Program-made: the position numbers and the translations under genes | In this document: piece by piece, positions 51,869 to 61,565 of the stretch | How positions within the stretch are numbered: the first letter of the stretch is position 1 | How the letters are laid out: each line of letters begins with the position of its first letter | Assembly (NCBI GenBank): GCA_002381805.1 | Contig: DFXZ01000003.1 | Coordinates: 62,001 to 126,000, forward strand | Source: Bdellovibrio sp. UBA4095 | Lineage (GTDB): Bacteria; Bdellovibrionota; Bdellovibrionia; Bdellovibrionales; Bdellovibrionaceae | DNA length: 64,000 nt | Direction: 5' to 3' | The notes under the pieces: model-generated | What the model was told of the DNA's origin: nothing | Databases searched by the model: none | What the model saw: only the letters and a program-made list of their open reading frames with translations

Positions 51869-53182
51869 TCAACCGAGCAACTCATGCGTTGTTATAAGTC
51901 GATTAACCATGCGCTCACCATTAGCTCGATTTGAAAAACACTTCTCGATAGTATCGACAGCCGCTACAGATTTTCTGCGAGACGCATCTCGATTGCAAAA
52001 AATCTCCCGCATATGTCTTGATGCCGAACTTACGATAGGATCAGCCCAGTAATTGTCATAAACATAGTGATACTCACTGGGGTCAATTTTTATCAAATTA
52101 TAGTCCACTAAATAGGAATTACTGTCATTCATAAAATCTAGATTCCCGGAGTAATTTGTAGCGATTACGGAAGTTCCTAATAGCATAGCTTCTGCCATTA
52201 TTCGTCCAAATCCTTCAGCTCTATGTAGAGACACATAGCAATCTGTCTGAGCTATTAAAGCATTCACCTCACATTTAGCGAGTGTGTCGCGAATAATAAA
52301 AACTCGAGGATCTTTACTAAGCCTTTCGAAGAACATTTTTTCTTTAACGTCACCAGGTTCCCCCATAGTCTTCACCACTAAGATAACATCCTCAGCTGAT
52401 GGGAAAGCACTTAAAAATGCTTCGTACCCAGCATAGGGGTTCTTTCTATGAATGGATGAATTCAAATCAAACATCAGCAAGAACGCAAATTTATTTTTTG
52501 GAATGCTATACTTCTCAAAGATGTTTACGTCAGAAACATCTGGGACATCAATGCTCAAGGGCATATGATAAACTGGGCATTTCAGACTTTTCCTAAAACA
52601 CTCGGTCGTATACTTTGAAATTCCCCAGACCTCATCAATAAAATCAAAACAAAAGGCTAACTCCGGCGCCCATGCATCTAACTCCCAAGGAGCATAGGCA
52701 ATATTGTAAGTCTGAGAAAAAACCTCAAGCCCGTGGCTATAAATGAGGCGATATATTTCTGTAGGAGGGAGATTAAAAATACTCACTCTGCCCGGAAGAG
52801 TTAATGAAATTTTATTCATTAACTCCAAATTGGTGTTTCGAGAGGGCACTGGGTAATCAATAGAGAAAATACTGTTCTTAATACTGACGAGATCCAATGC
52901 CTTTGAGGTTAATCGAATATCCTCTCCTAACCCCAGCTCTCCTTTAGCAAATCCAATCAAATTTACAATGTCGGATTTTTTTTCCCCAGTTAAAGTATGC
53001 GAGTCGAAACTGGTGGGTCGGAAGTACCCCTCCCACCAATCGAGGTACTTATTTATCCAGTGTTCATCCGTATTCGAATCAAAGGCTTCTTGCAAGTCTT
53101 TGTGAAGTCGGTAGAAGTTCTCTTGATATGCCGTCAAAAGAGGATATCTCAGACTCCTACTATTCAAATTCGGCCTTTTCAT
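51869..53182 (-). CDS. Glycosyltransferase family 4
   Basis: About 437 aa GT-B enzyme. LIGFAKGELGLGEDIRLTSK is the acceptor-side loop, NIAYAPWELDAWAPE and FIDEVWGISKYTTECF the middle, and YVSLHRAEGFGRIMAEAML with GTSVIATNYSGNLDFM the donor E-x7-E region. It has an N-terminal extension of about 75 residues. ATG 53182 is preferred, with AGGGG 5 bases upstream, over GTG 53188. It lies 22 bases after the previous gene of the same operon. Confidence 0.87.
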   Translation of the reverse strand: MKRPNLNSRSLRYPLLTAYQENFYRLHKDLQEAFDSNTDEHWINKYLDWWEGYFRPTSFDSHTLTGEKKSDIVNLIGFAKGELGLGEDIRLTSKALDLVSIKNSIFSIDYPVPSRNTNLELMNKISLTLPGRVSIFNLPPTEIYRLIYSHGLEVFSQTYNIAYAPWELDAWAPELAFCFDFIDEVWGISKYTTECFRKSLKCPVYHMPLSIDVPDVSDVNIFEKYSIPKNKFAFLLMFDLNSSIHRKNPYAGYEAFLSAFPSAEDVILVVKTMGEPGDVKEKMFFERLSKDPRVFIIRDTLAKCEVNALIAQTDCYVSLHRAEGFGRIMAEAMLLGTSVIATNYSGNLDFMNDSNSYLVDYNLIKIDPSEYHYVYDNYWADPIVSSASRHMREIFCNRDASRRKSVAAVDTIEKCFSNRANGERMVNRLITTHELLG

Positions 53183-53204
53183 GGACACCCCTAATAAGGC
53201 TAGT

Positions 53205-54185
53205 CTATAGCGCTATTTCTGAAGAAAAAGGATTCAAGGTGCGATCTCCTGTGCGCCACTGATTTTGTCTGTAGTTAAGTCTCTCCTCATCCTTGATGGG
53301 CGTTCCGTTTAAATATGAACCATACGACCACTTGATGCTCCTAAAGGACTCAAAAGGCGCCAATGATTTTCGATAAGTCTCCAACAGCTCTTTCCCAACA
53401 GAAATATTCTGCTCATTACCCCACTGTTTGGATGCCCACTCGAACGTGTTTTTATCATGCCCAGAAAAATGAACGAATTTCAAAGGGCTCCCGTCCACTG
53501 CATAAGTACCATTTCCGACACTGGAAAGCTGTCGTTCCATAAAGTTCCATGTGGCAAAGTTGTAACCTGAATCCTTGATTATCTTTGGTTCAAAAAATGC
53601 CACTGCAAGATTAATCCACTTTTGATCAGTGAATAATCCAGAGTTAAAGTCTTCATAGCAGAACTCATACAATCGCTCATTCCACCAACGTAAAAACTTT
53701 TCGCCTTCCGGTGACCTCTTTACTGCGTAAAATCCCAGATTGAAAACACCATGCTTTAGACAACTGATTTCCATATCTACGTTTCCAGGAGAGAGCAAAT
53801 GTGGAGTCAACGCAATAGGACTTTCATTTAATTGAGACTGTAGGTTCTCCTCAAAATTACTGAAAGCCATACAGTCTGGATCCAAGAAGACGAAATAGTC
53901 TTCTTTAGGATATCGCCTCATAAGCTCCAATGTTAATGCAGGCTTCACAGAAGTCGAAGCCTCAACAATTCTATGCTTAAAAATAAAGCCCGGGAAATTT
54001 TGAATACCAATATCTTTGGATAAGACAACGTCATCGCAAAAGTCGAGTTTCAATGCAGCCTCAGGCACCTTTTCTTCGACTAGGCCAACGACAAATTTTG
54101 ATTGAGGCATGTGTTTCTTAATCGAAACACCTAGAGCTGCGGCCTTATCGAAGTAGTTTGCACAAATTGATGTAAAAAAAATCAT
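53205..54185 (-). CDS. GT-A-fold nucleotide-sugar transferase
   Basis: 326 aa. MIFFTSICANYFDKAAALGVS begins a GT-A domain. FVFLDPDCMAFSNFEENL has the DxD motif (D-P-D), and FVHFSGHDKNTFEWASKQ is a late conserved block. It resembles the glycosyltransferases that act on nucleotide-activated hexoses, but is not a classical GT2. It overlaps the GT2 upstream by 4 bases (ATGA) and so is made with it. Acceptor unknown. Confidence 0.78.
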   Translation of the reverse strand: MIFFTSICANYFDKAAALGVSIKKHMPQSKFVVGLVEEKVPEAALKLDFCDDVVLSKDIGIQNFPGFIFKHRIVEASTSVKPALTLELMRRYPKEDYFVFLDPDCMAFSNFEENLQSQLNESPIALTPHLLSPGNVDMEISCLKHGVFNLGFYAVKRSPEGEKFLRWWNERLYEFCYEDFNSGLFTDQKWINLAVAFFEPKIIKDSGYNFATWNFMERQLSSVGNGTYAVDGSPLKFVHFSGHDKNTFEWASKQWGNEQNISVGKELLETYRKSLAPFESFRSIKWSYGSYLNGTPIKDEERLNYRQNQWRTGDRTLNPFSSEIAL

Positions 54186-55000
54186 TCCTCACCTCTTTCG
54201 GACTTCACGACGTTTCTATCCCAAAACACTGATTTTTTTGAAAGCGACACTCTTTGCTCAAGAGCAAATTTTGTCCTATAGAAATACTTCATATGGCGAT
54301 CAAAAAAGTTCCTGTGATTATTAAAAATTTTCGCGTATGTTTCAACCTTATGTTCGAAATCCACATTTGCAAACTTTTTGGATCGCGACTCTGGCTTAAT
54401 TCTATAGTAAAATAGCACTTCTGGTAGACGAAAAGGAATTAAATCCTTCTCTACCAAGGATAACCAAAAATCATAGTCTTCGCTTCCATGAATTAGGGAG
54501 TCATCGTAACCACCGACAGCTCGCCAGTCCGACTTCCTAAACATCGCAGCATTGAATATTACATTGTCCCAGGCAAACCGACTGACACAGAAATCTGGCA
54601 AATCCCAAGTGCCAGACTTCTCCCCAAAAAACTCGGCCTTACAGTAAACAATCCCGACCTCTGGGTGCTTCTCCAACACCTGTACGCATTTAGCGATGTA
54701 CTCGTCCGCAATAAGATCGTCGGCGTCGAGAGGTAGAATGTATTTACCAGAGCTTCTCTGAATTCCATAATTCCGCGCCGATGATGGTCCACCATTTTCT
54801 TTTCGAAAAAATTTTACCGAGTCATAATCTCTCTGTAACTCCTCCAATGCCGATACAGTCGCCGGATCACTCGATCCGTCATCTACGACGATAATTTCAA
54901 TATTAGGGTACTTCTGTTTGAAAAGACAATCCAAGGTCTCTCTCAAGTACGCTCCGTCGTTAAAGCATGGAGTTACCACTGTTACCAAGGGGCCATTCAT
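54182..55000 (-). CDS. Glycosyltransferase family 2
   Basis: 272 aa. VTVVTPCFNDGAYLRETLDC, IIVVDDGSSDPATVSALEEL, YILPLDADDLIADEYIAKC (metal DADD) and HGSEDYDFWLSLVEKD (catalytic ED). The tail FYYRIKPESRSKKF is like that of the GT2 at 47422-48210. It is preceded by 34 bases after the GT4 gene upstream and is followed with a 4-base overlap. One of the chain-extending enzymes. Confidence 0.88.
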   Translation of the reverse strand: MNGPLVTVVTPCFNDGAYLRETLDCLFKQKYPNIEIIVVDDGSSDPATVSALEELQRDYDSVKFFRKENGGPSSARNYGIQRSSGKYILPLDADDLIADEYIAKCVQVLEKHPEVGIVYCKAEFFGEKSGTWDLPDFCVSRFAWDNVIFNAAMFRKSDWRAVGGYDDSLIHGSEDYDFWLSLVEKDLIPFRLPEVLFYYRIKPESRSKKFANVDFEHKVETYAKIFNNHRNFFDRHMKYFYRTKFALEQRVSLSKKSVFWDRNVVKSERGEE

Positions 55001-55034
55001 TAGGGAATTCCTTTATCTTGCTTAAAATCCATAT

Positions 55035-56006
55035 TCAATCTGCCAAAACACGTCGATAACCAGAAATGACATCCTGAGCCGCCATTCCCCAAGTGTAGTT
55101 CTCTTTTATGTATGAGATCTGATTTGCTTGAGCCACTCCCGACATCGCCATCCGCAGCTTTGCCACCAGGTCCTCTAAACTCCTAGGATCTACAAACCAA
55201 GCATGGCCGTTTAAATATTCCGGTGCCGCCCCCTCTTGAGTCACAACGACTTTTGCTCCTTGACTAGCCGCCTCGAGGGCCGCAATTCCGGGCGTTTCAC
55301 ATAGACTAGGCAAAGCAAAAACACTGCATGCCCGCAGCGCAGATTTAATCATCTTCTTGTCAAAGATTGCCCCCAGAAAAGAAGCCTTGGAGTACACATC
55401 TGAAAACTGAGAAAAATACTCTTGATCTCGAACAGCTCCCAACACAACAAGAGGTAAATTTAGCTCTTGGCAGGCACTCACCAATAGTTCCGTATTTTTT
55501 CGTCGGTCTATATTCCCAATAGTTAAAATAAAATCACCCTCGATTCCGAACTTCTCACGAAAGATTCCTTCATCACCCAGGGAAAAAAAATCTTCAGATA
55601 TTGCATTTCTTGTCTTATGGAAAACGTTCAGCGATAAATCAAAATTTTTTGCTATCTTCGACGACTCAGCATCAGAATTTGTGAACAAGATATCCGCTGA
55701 GCTCAATAGCTGATGAAGCATTTCATAATAAAAGCCACCACGATCAAACTCAGCCCAAAGAATTGGAGAGACTGCGATCTTTGCATTCCTCTCTCTATAG
55801 CCATCAATTACAAATTTAACACCCAACTGCGTGGAGAACTGATGAAACAAGCAAGCGTCAACCTGCGGGTTCCATTGATTAAACAACTCCACCTGGTATC
55901 CTTGTTTCTCCAGTGCTCGTTTAGTCTGATCTAACTGAACTTCACCACCGCCAGGATGGAAGTAAGCACCAGACCATGTGTTGAATACAATTTTATTTGA
56001 AATCAT
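55035..56006 (-). CDS. Glycosyltransferase family 4
   Basis: 323 aa GT-B enzyme. TWSGAYFHPGGGEVQLDQTK is the acceptor loop with the Gly triplet, ILTIGNIDRRKNTELLVSAC the donor domain start, and SLCETPGIAALEAASQGAKV the E-x7-E region, with VTQEGAAPEYLNGHAWFVDP after it. It overlaps the CapK-like gene by 4 bases (ATGA). Short for the family but complete in motifs. Confidence 0.87.
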   Translation of the reverse strand: MISNKIVFNTWSGAYFHPGGGEVQLDQTKRALEKQGYQVELFNQWNPQVDACLFHQFSTQLGVKFVIDGYRERNAKIAVSPILWAEFDRGGFYYEMLHQLLSSADILFTNSDAESSKIAKNFDLSLNVFHKTRNAISEDFFSLGDEGIFREKFGIEGDFILTIGNIDRRKNTELLVSACQELNLPLVVLGAVRDQEYFSQFSDVYSKASFLGAIFDKKMIKSALRACSVFALPSLCETPGIAALEAASQGAKVVVTQEGAAPEYLNGHAWFVDPRSLEDLVAKLRMAMSGVAQANQISYIKENYTWGMAAQDVISGYRRVLAD

Positions 56007-57313
56007 TGCGCTATACTTTCATCAATAAGATGACGGAATTTTTGCTGCCAACCCACTCTCGCAAAATCTTCCCAAACGACAAACTTCACAGTCAATCCGC
56101 GCGGCCACCTTGCGATCAACTCTTCACTAATACGGCGCTGATCCTTGTCTTTTTCTGCTACAATATTGAGCGTGACATGACCATCAGAAGAAACTCGTAT
56201 TTGAAATTCACGTACTCCTCGAACCTTATGGTCCAAATAGTCCATTATGTAATGTGTAGCATAGTCTTCACCGTTGATCTTCACCACATCGTGAATGCGC
56301 CCCTGAATATCGTAGATAAAACTACCGTCTGCCTCATTTCGTACAGTCGCGATATCACCGGTGTCATATCTAAAAAGGGGAAATGAATAGTTCGTAAAAC
56401 CAGACACCACAATATTTGCCTGAGAAACTTCCTCTATATAAAAAAGCCGATTACAAATCTGAAGTCGATTAAAGGGATCTGCCATGCGACTATGCGCCAT
56501 GACTCCAAACTCTGCATTACCATATCGATTAACGACCTTACACCCCAAATTATCTTCAATTGCATCAACTATTTTTTGGGTTAACATCTCGCCGCTCGGC
56601 TCAAAAATATGGCAGTACCTCTTTTTTTTAAGCCCCTGCTTCTGAACAAAATTCGCCAAAGCATAACCAGATGATGGGTGTCCCTGCAAAAGATACGGCT
56701 TTATTTTCTTCAGATTCTTAAGGGTCACCTTCAAATCCTCGTCAGAGAACGAGTTTATCATTAACCTTTTTCTGTTTTGCGAAGTAAGCTTTAACCAGTC
56801 CAAAAAAGCTGCTTTAAAGTTAGGCTGCTTTATTCCTAGCTCTGAACTAATATGACAATCCTTGCGATAAGGATAGTTCCCTGCCATTTCGTAGGCCCAT
56901 AAGTTTACCGCAGAGGTCCAATCAAGACCGACATTGTCGTAATAGAAAAAAACAGATTGCCCCGTGGAGCCTCCCGTCTTTCGCTCATGCCAGGCCTCTG
57001 GCAATCTCATACGATCACAATTATCTCTAACGATCTGCTTGGTCAAAATAGGCAATTTCTCGATATAACGAATATCTTTTAGGACGAGATTTTCATCGAA
57101 AGAAACCTTTTGAAAAAGGTCTTTATAGAAAGGAATATTAGCTCGACTGAACTGCAGGATCTTAAATAACTCCTGCTTTCTAACCGTCTCCTGTTCTAGA
57201 TGCGAAAGGCGTTCGAACTTTCGAATTTCCTCAAATTTTGACGTAATCGAACGCCCCGACTTTTTTTCCAAGTATGGAAACAAAACAAATGCATTAAAAT
57301 ATCTCAGAAACAT
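56003..57313 (-). CDS. CapK/phenylacetate-CoA ligase-like adenylate-forming enzyme
   Basis: 436 aa. KTGGSTGQSVFFYYDNVGLD is the P-loop-like block of the PaaK/CapK group, VVNRYGNAEFGVMAHSRM the A5 motif, and PLFRYDTGDIATVR the A7 block with Asp. KINGEDYATHYIMDYLDH is the C-terminal hinge. Adenylate-forming enzymes activate carboxylates; CapK genes occur in capsule loci, where they are thought to activate an acid for attachment to a sugar. The real substrate is unknown. First gene of the run that ends at 50904. Confidence 0.82.
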   Translation of the reverse strand: MFLRYFNAFVLFPYLEKKSGRSITSKFEEIRKFERLSHLEQETVRKQELFKILQFSRANIPFYKDLFQKVSFDENLVLKDIRYIEKLPILTKQIVRDNCDRMRLPEAWHERKTGGSTGQSVFFYYDNVGLDWTSAVNLWAYEMAGNYPYRKDCHISSELGIKQPNFKAAFLDWLKLTSQNRKRLMINSFSDEDLKVTLKNLKKIKPYLLQGHPSSGYALANFVQKQGLKKKRYCHIFEPSGEMLTQKIVDAIEDNLGCKVVNRYGNAEFGVMAHSRMADPFNRLQICNRLFYIEEVSQANIVVSGFTNYSFPLFRYDTGDIATVRNEADGSFIYDIQGRIHDVVKINGEDYATHYIMDYLDHKVRGVREFQIRVSSDGHVTLNIVAEKDKDQRRISEELIARWPRGLTVKFVVWEDFARVGWQQKFRHLIDESIAQ

Positions 57314-57606
57314 GCCGACACCTTGGTAAGAGTGAATATCAAATTCATGCGCAAAGCAACCGAACGCTGTGAGCTAGCCATAGCGGCGCAGCATTGCACA
57401 AGCGGACAATCGTGGAACTTGCCACAATGTCTGACCGACTTCCTTTCCTAAGATGAGATTCTGACTTAACGCAACCCGTAACAAATACAGATAGACACCA
57501 CAAAATGATGGCCCACCTCTTCACTCCCGTTTAAATTTAACTCAAGATCAATGAACCTACTAAAACATAAAGGAAGCAGTTAAATTCTCGCTGCCACCAA
57601 ATCGAA

Positions 57607-58371
57607 ATGACAAAATTTTCGCACACGATTGATATGACTATTGAGCTCTTACGTAAAGAGTTCCGCGTTAGGTACAAGCAACTAGCTCTTGGCTATGTTT
57701 GGTCAATAGCCAGCCCTCTCACCTATGCAGCTCTTTACTATTTTGTATTCAAGATGATTTTCGAAGTCAAAACACCCAACTACCCTCTTTTTCTAGTGGC
57801 CGGACTATTCCCTTGGCAATGGCTTACTAACTCCATTTCCGCTGGTGCAATGACTTTCTATGGAAACGCATCTCTAATTAAAAAAACACTCTTTCCTAGG
57901 TATTTAATTTCGCTGGTAGTCGCGGTCCAGGACATGATCCATTTCATCGTTTCGTTGCCCATCATCATCGCCATGATCTTATTTATGGATGTGAAAATGA
58001 CTGGCGCCTGGCTCTGGGCACTGCCTGCCTTATTAATAATTCAGTTTGCGATAACCTACTCCCTGAATCTCTTGACGGCGACTATTAATCTTTTTTTCAG
58101 AGACCTTGAGCGACTGGTGCAATTGGCAATGACCTTTTTATTCTACATGACCCCAGTTCTTTACGCTGAAACTATGATCCCAGATCGATTTCGCCATCTC
58201 ATCATCATACACCCCATCGCCCCTCTAATCATCAGCTGGAGACATCTATTTCTAGGCGAGCCTATCCAGATGGCCTATTTAGCTTCGAGCTTTGTATGGG
58301 CGAGTGCACTACTTCTTGTTTCTCAATACACCTACAATAAACTTCAATGGCGTTTTGCGGAGGTCCTGTGA
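57607..58371 (+). CDS. wzm: ABC-2 type polysaccharide export permease
   Basis: 254 aa with six helices. FRVRYKQLALGYVWSIASPL is the characteristic entry of the Wzm/KpsM/TagG group, and FLFYMTPVLYAETMIPDRF the conserved part before helix 5. It forms the membrane channel that moves lipid-linked glycan across the inner membrane. It overlaps wzt by 4 bases (GTGA). A 293-base gap upstream separates it from the divergent capK-like gene and should contain both promoters; no clear elements are visible there. Confidence 0.93.
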   Translation: MTKFSHTIDMTIELLRKEFRVRYKQLALGYVWSIASPLTYAALYYFVFKMIFEVKTPNYPLFLVAGLFPWQWLTNSISAGAMTFYGNASLIKKTLFPRYLISLVVAVQDMIHFIVSLPIIIAMILFMDVKMTGAWLWALPALLIIQFAITYSLNLLTATINLFFRDLERLVQLAMTFLFYMTPVLYAETMIPDRFRHLIIIHPIAPLIISWRHLFLGEPIQMAYLASSFVWASALLLVSQYTYNKLQWRFAEVL

Positions 58372-59108
58372 AAACTGCAATAGTTTTTGAGAATGTCACC
58401 AAAAGTTATCCCATCTATCATCATATAACTAGTGGCTTTAAAAACCTTCTTCTTAACCTGCCAAAAGCTCTTCGAGAAATGAAAAGCCAATCCTTCACAG
58501 CTATTGAAGCAATTTCATTTTCCATTCAAAAGGGCGAAACTGTCGCTTTTCTAGGAAAAAATGGAGCTGGCAAAAGCACGACCCTTGGCCTCATTGCTGG
58601 AGTTATTCGTCCCAACGAAGGTCAGGTGAATATTCTAGGGCGTGTTTCCCCGCTGCTGGAACTAGGCGGTGGTTTCCATGGCGACTTGACTGGAATTGAG
58701 AACATTCAGCTTAATGGTGTACTTTTGGGTCTTTCCAGAAAGCAGGTAGCGGAAAAAATTAATTCCATTGTCGAATTTTCTGAGTTAGGCGATTTTATCA
58801 ATCAGCCCGTCAGAACATATTCCTCCGGCATGATGGCTCGACTGGGTTTTTCAGTAGTTGCACATTTGGATCCAGAAATACTTCTTATTGATGAAGTCTT
58901 GGCCGTCGGAGATGCAGGATTTCAGAGAAAGTGCGTCGCAAAAATGCAGGAATTCAAACAACAAGGAGTCACAATCATTCTAGTGACCCATAGCTCTGCT
59001 GATGTTGAACGTCTTTGTGACCGTGTAATCTGGATAGAAAATCACCGCATCAAAATGGATGGTCCAACTCAGCAAGTATTACCGATTTATAACTCTAGCA
59101 ATGGATAA
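58368..59108 (+). CDS. wzt: ABC-type polysaccharide export ATPase
   Basis: 246 aa from the GTG at 58368, which has GGAGG 4 bases upstream and overlaps the wzm stop. Walker A GKNGAGKSTTLGLIAG, signature YSSGMMARLGFS, Walker B EILLIDEVLAVGD and THSSADVERLCDRV with the switch His are all intact. It lacks the C-terminal carbohydrate-binding domain of some O-antigen Wzt proteins, so export is probably not coupled to a chain cap. Its stop overlaps the next glycosyltransferase start by 8 bases. Confidence 0.93.
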   Translation: MKTAIVFENVTKSYPIYHHITSGFKNLLLNLPKALREMKSQSFTAIEAISFSIQKGETVAFLGKNGAGKSTTLGLIAGVIRPNEGQVNILGRVSPLLELGGGFHGDLTGIENIQLNGVLLGLSRKQVAEKINSIVEFSELGDFINQPVRTYSSGMMARLGFSVVAHLDPEILLIDEVLAVGDAGFQRKCVAKMQEFKQQGVTIILVTHSSADVERLCDRVIWIENHRIKMDGPTQQVLPIYNSSNG

Positions 59109-60198
59109 AAACGTCGCCTTATTACATGATTGGTTGATCGGCTTTCGCGGTGGCGAACGGGTTTTGGAAACATTTTGCGAAATGTTTCCAAAGGCAAATA
59201 TATACACTCTGATACACCAGCCCGGCTCGACGAGCCAGATAATTGAGAATCACCGAATTTCCACGAGTTTCCTTGATGGCATACCTAGAATCAGTCGGCA
59301 TTATCGGAAATTTCTGCCACTCTTCCCGCTTGCCTCCACTTCTTTAAAAATCAAAAAAGATGTAGACGTCGTTCTCTCAAGCTCCCACTGCGTAATTAAA
59401 GGTGTAAAAAAACCGCCCGGGTCCATTCACATTTCATATATTCACAGCCCAATGCGATACCTGTACGATCAGTTTGACAGCTACTTTGGCTCCCATGCCC
59501 CACTCTATCAGCAATTAGGGGCCAGAGCATTTCGAGGCTACCTGACTCGCTGGGATATCGAAAGCAACCGAAACGTGGACCACATGATTGCCAATTCCCA
59601 CTTTGTCCAAGAACGTATCCGTCGTATTTACAATCGCGATAGCGTAGTCATTCATCCATTTGTAGATCTAGAAGATATCGCTAATAACAAAATTGCCGAT
59701 GCCACTAAAGAAGATTTTTATTTGATGGTCACAGCATTTGCACCAAACAAACGTGTGGATCTTGCCATCGAGACCTTTAACGAATTAAAGAAACCTTTAA
59801 AAATAATTGGTAGCGGTCAACAAGAGCAGGAGCTAAAAAAGAAAGCTTTATCTAATATTCAATTCTTAGGGAACCTGACAAGATCTGAGGTCATCGCCTA
59901 TATGCAAAAAGCTAAGGGCTTCGTTTTTCCGGGAGTTGAAGACTTTGGGATCACACCCCTAGAAAGTTTAGCCTGCGGAACTCCTGTCATTGCCTACAAA
60001 GCAGGCGGAGTGCTCGAAACATTGACTGAAGAAACCAGCACGTTCTTTAGCACCCCCTCATCGTCGAGCCTAAAACAAGCCATTAAGGATTTTGAAAAAG
60101 TTAATTTTAATCAGGGCATTTTAGCTAAAAGATCTTCTGAGTTTTCTAAGGCTCATTTTATCAGTAGAATGAGTGAGTTCATAAATTCTGTTACCTAA
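59101..60198 (+). CDS. Glycosyltransferase family 4 (WbaZ-like)
   Basis: 365 aa from the ATG at 59101. ALLHDWLIGFRGGERVLETF is the acceptor loop. SYIHSPMRYLYDQFDSYFG is a hallmark of the WbaZ/mannosyltransferase group of GT4, MVTAFAPNKRVDLAIETFNE starts the donor domain, and VEDFGITPLESLACGTPVIAYKAGG has the E-x7-E region (EDFGITPLE). It adds a sugar, often mannose, to a lipid-linked chain. The family members act together with ABC exporters, which fits the wzm-wzt-GT4 order here. Confidence 0.87.
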   Translation: MDKNVALLHDWLIGFRGGERVLETFCEMFPKANIYTLIHQPGSTSQIIENHRISTSFLDGIPRISRHYRKFLPLFPLASTSLKIKKDVDVVLSSSHCVIKGVKKPPGSIHISYIHSPMRYLYDQFDSYFGSHAPLYQQLGARAFRGYLTRWDIESNRNVDHMIANSHFVQERIRRIYNRDSVVIHPFVDLEDIANNKIADATKEDFYLMVTAFAPNKRVDLAIETFNELKKPLKIIGSGQQEQELKKKALSNIQFLGNLTRSEVIAYMQKAKGFVFPGVEDFGITPLESLACGTPVIAYKAGGVLETLTEETSTFFSTPSSSSLKQAIKDFEKVNFNQGILAKRSSEFSKAHFISRMSEFINSVT

Positions 60199-60209
60199 TA
60201 GAAAACTAA

Positions 60210-61442
60210 CTAGCTAAACAAGTCTGAATGCTCGGGCTGCTTTTTGCTCAGTAATACCAAAAACGGAAATAAAGAAGCCATTTCATAACTCTGCACAGAT
60301 CGATAAAAAACAAAAATAACTAGATGGACAATTAAAACCAGCAAAGCAACTTTAGCCGCTTCTTTTGATTCGCAATATGCTTGAAAAAAGGCCTCTTTCA
60401 AAACCCAGACAAAGTAACCCCAAAAAATGATGAAGTAGATAATGCCCATTTCCACCAGGATTGTCAGATAGCTAGAGTGCTGATCGGTAAAACTGAACTC
60501 ACCATAAACATACCTATCTCTATACTCCAAGGGTTGCCGCTCGAGAAAAGTTCGGAATGGAGCTTCTGTTGCTCTATAGCCTGTACCAAACCAAGGTTGC
60601 TCCTCGAAAAAGTCCAAGGCAACTTTCCACATATGGAGACGGCCAGCATTAGAATTATCAACAGATGTAATTTTACCACCTTCGTCCCAATGAACATCCA
60701 TTACTGAGAGAAATCGCTGTCGGAACTCTCCGCTGATAACTAATAAACCAGAAAGAACAGCACCTAAAACCACTAGATACTTGAGTCTACGCGGCGGGAG
60801 GAGGCAAAAAATGATGAATGCAAGTATTAGCGCTAGCCAAGGCCCTCTGGAGTTAGAAAGAATGAGGGCTACCCCCGCTATCCCAAACAGAGCACCAAAT
60901 ACCTTGCGCCATCTAGATAAAGTCAAATTCTTACTATGCTGAAGGCAGACCAAAACAATACATGATACAGCTAGAAAAATACCCCAACGCCCCATGTCCC
61001 AGAAGGCTGTGACCCGAATTTTGCTGGTGAAAACTCCTCCAAATTTTTCATAAAAATTATAGATTGCCACGGAGGTCGAACCGACCAATCCGATAAAAAG
61101 CCCTGCTGCCAGAACGGGCCAGTCCTTACGCGACTGATAAACTACATAGGCAGGTATGACTAGCAATGGCCAGAGCCAAGAATATAAGAGCTTTAAAGCT
61201 CCGCTCGCTCCACTAAGCGAAAATAATCCAAAAACTGCAGCTATCAGATAAAGGCCAATAGCTCCTAATAAGATACTTTCTCGCCGAAAATATATCCAGT
61301 TCACTCTAAAGAGCGAGTGAATCAATAGCAAGCCACCAAAAATAGTAAGTCCGCTCTTGGAAGAGAATAACCCTACACAGAAAAAGAAAAGATTGAACTG
61401 CCATATGAATGTCATGGCTCTATGTAATGCGTGTGCTTTCAT
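60210..61442 (-). CDS. O-antigen ligase (WaaL/Wzy_C domain)
   Basis: 410 aa with 10-12 helices. The long outer loop and DQHSSYLTILVEMGIIYFII near residue 312 match the Wzy_C block (HSSY-x-x-L-x-E-x-G) of ligases and polymerases. GRLHMWKVALDFFEEQPWFG is also typical. Ligases join the finished glycan to lipid A-core in the periplasm; polymerases share the fold and cannot be excluded. With an ABC exporter in the locus, ligase is favoured. It is convergent with the GT4 gene, 11 bases apart. Confidence 0.87.
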   Translation of the reverse strand: MKAHALHRAMTFIWQFNLFFFCVGLFSSKSGLTIFGGLLLIHSLFRVNWIYFRRESILLGAIGLYLIAAVFGLFSLSGASGALKLLYSWLWPLLVIPAYVVYQSRKDWPVLAAGLFIGLVGSTSVAIYNFYEKFGGVFTSKIRVTAFWDMGRWGIFLAVSCIVLVCLQHSKNLTLSRWRKVFGALFGIAGVALILSNSRGPWLALILAFIIFCLLPPRRLKYLVVLGAVLSGLLVISGEFRQRFLSVMDVHWDEGGKITSVDNSNAGRLHMWKVALDFFEEQPWFGTGYRATEAPFRTFLERQPLEYRDRYVYGEFSFTDQHSSYLTILVEMGIIYFIIFWGYFVWVLKEAFFQAYCESKEAAKVALLVLIVHLVIFVFYRSVQSYEMASLFPFLVLLSKKQPEHSDLFS

Positions 61443-61565
61443 AGTATGAAACGATATTGGTATTTTCCATATCCGTCCATCTTAGCTTTGAAAGGCACGC
61501 CAATAAGCAGCATGATCGAGATTATATCATTCCCTTTTGGCCAGCCCAAGATTTACTATAAAGGC

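Noticed and set aside
57314..57606. JUMPStart/ops element before the ABC exporter genes
   Set aside because: Looked for the GGCGGTAG-type element in this and other gaps of the locus; none seen.
61431..61565. Upstream 45 codons in frame with ugd
   Set aside because: They overlap the divergent ligase start and do not resemble the family; the NAD loop begins at the ATG 61566.
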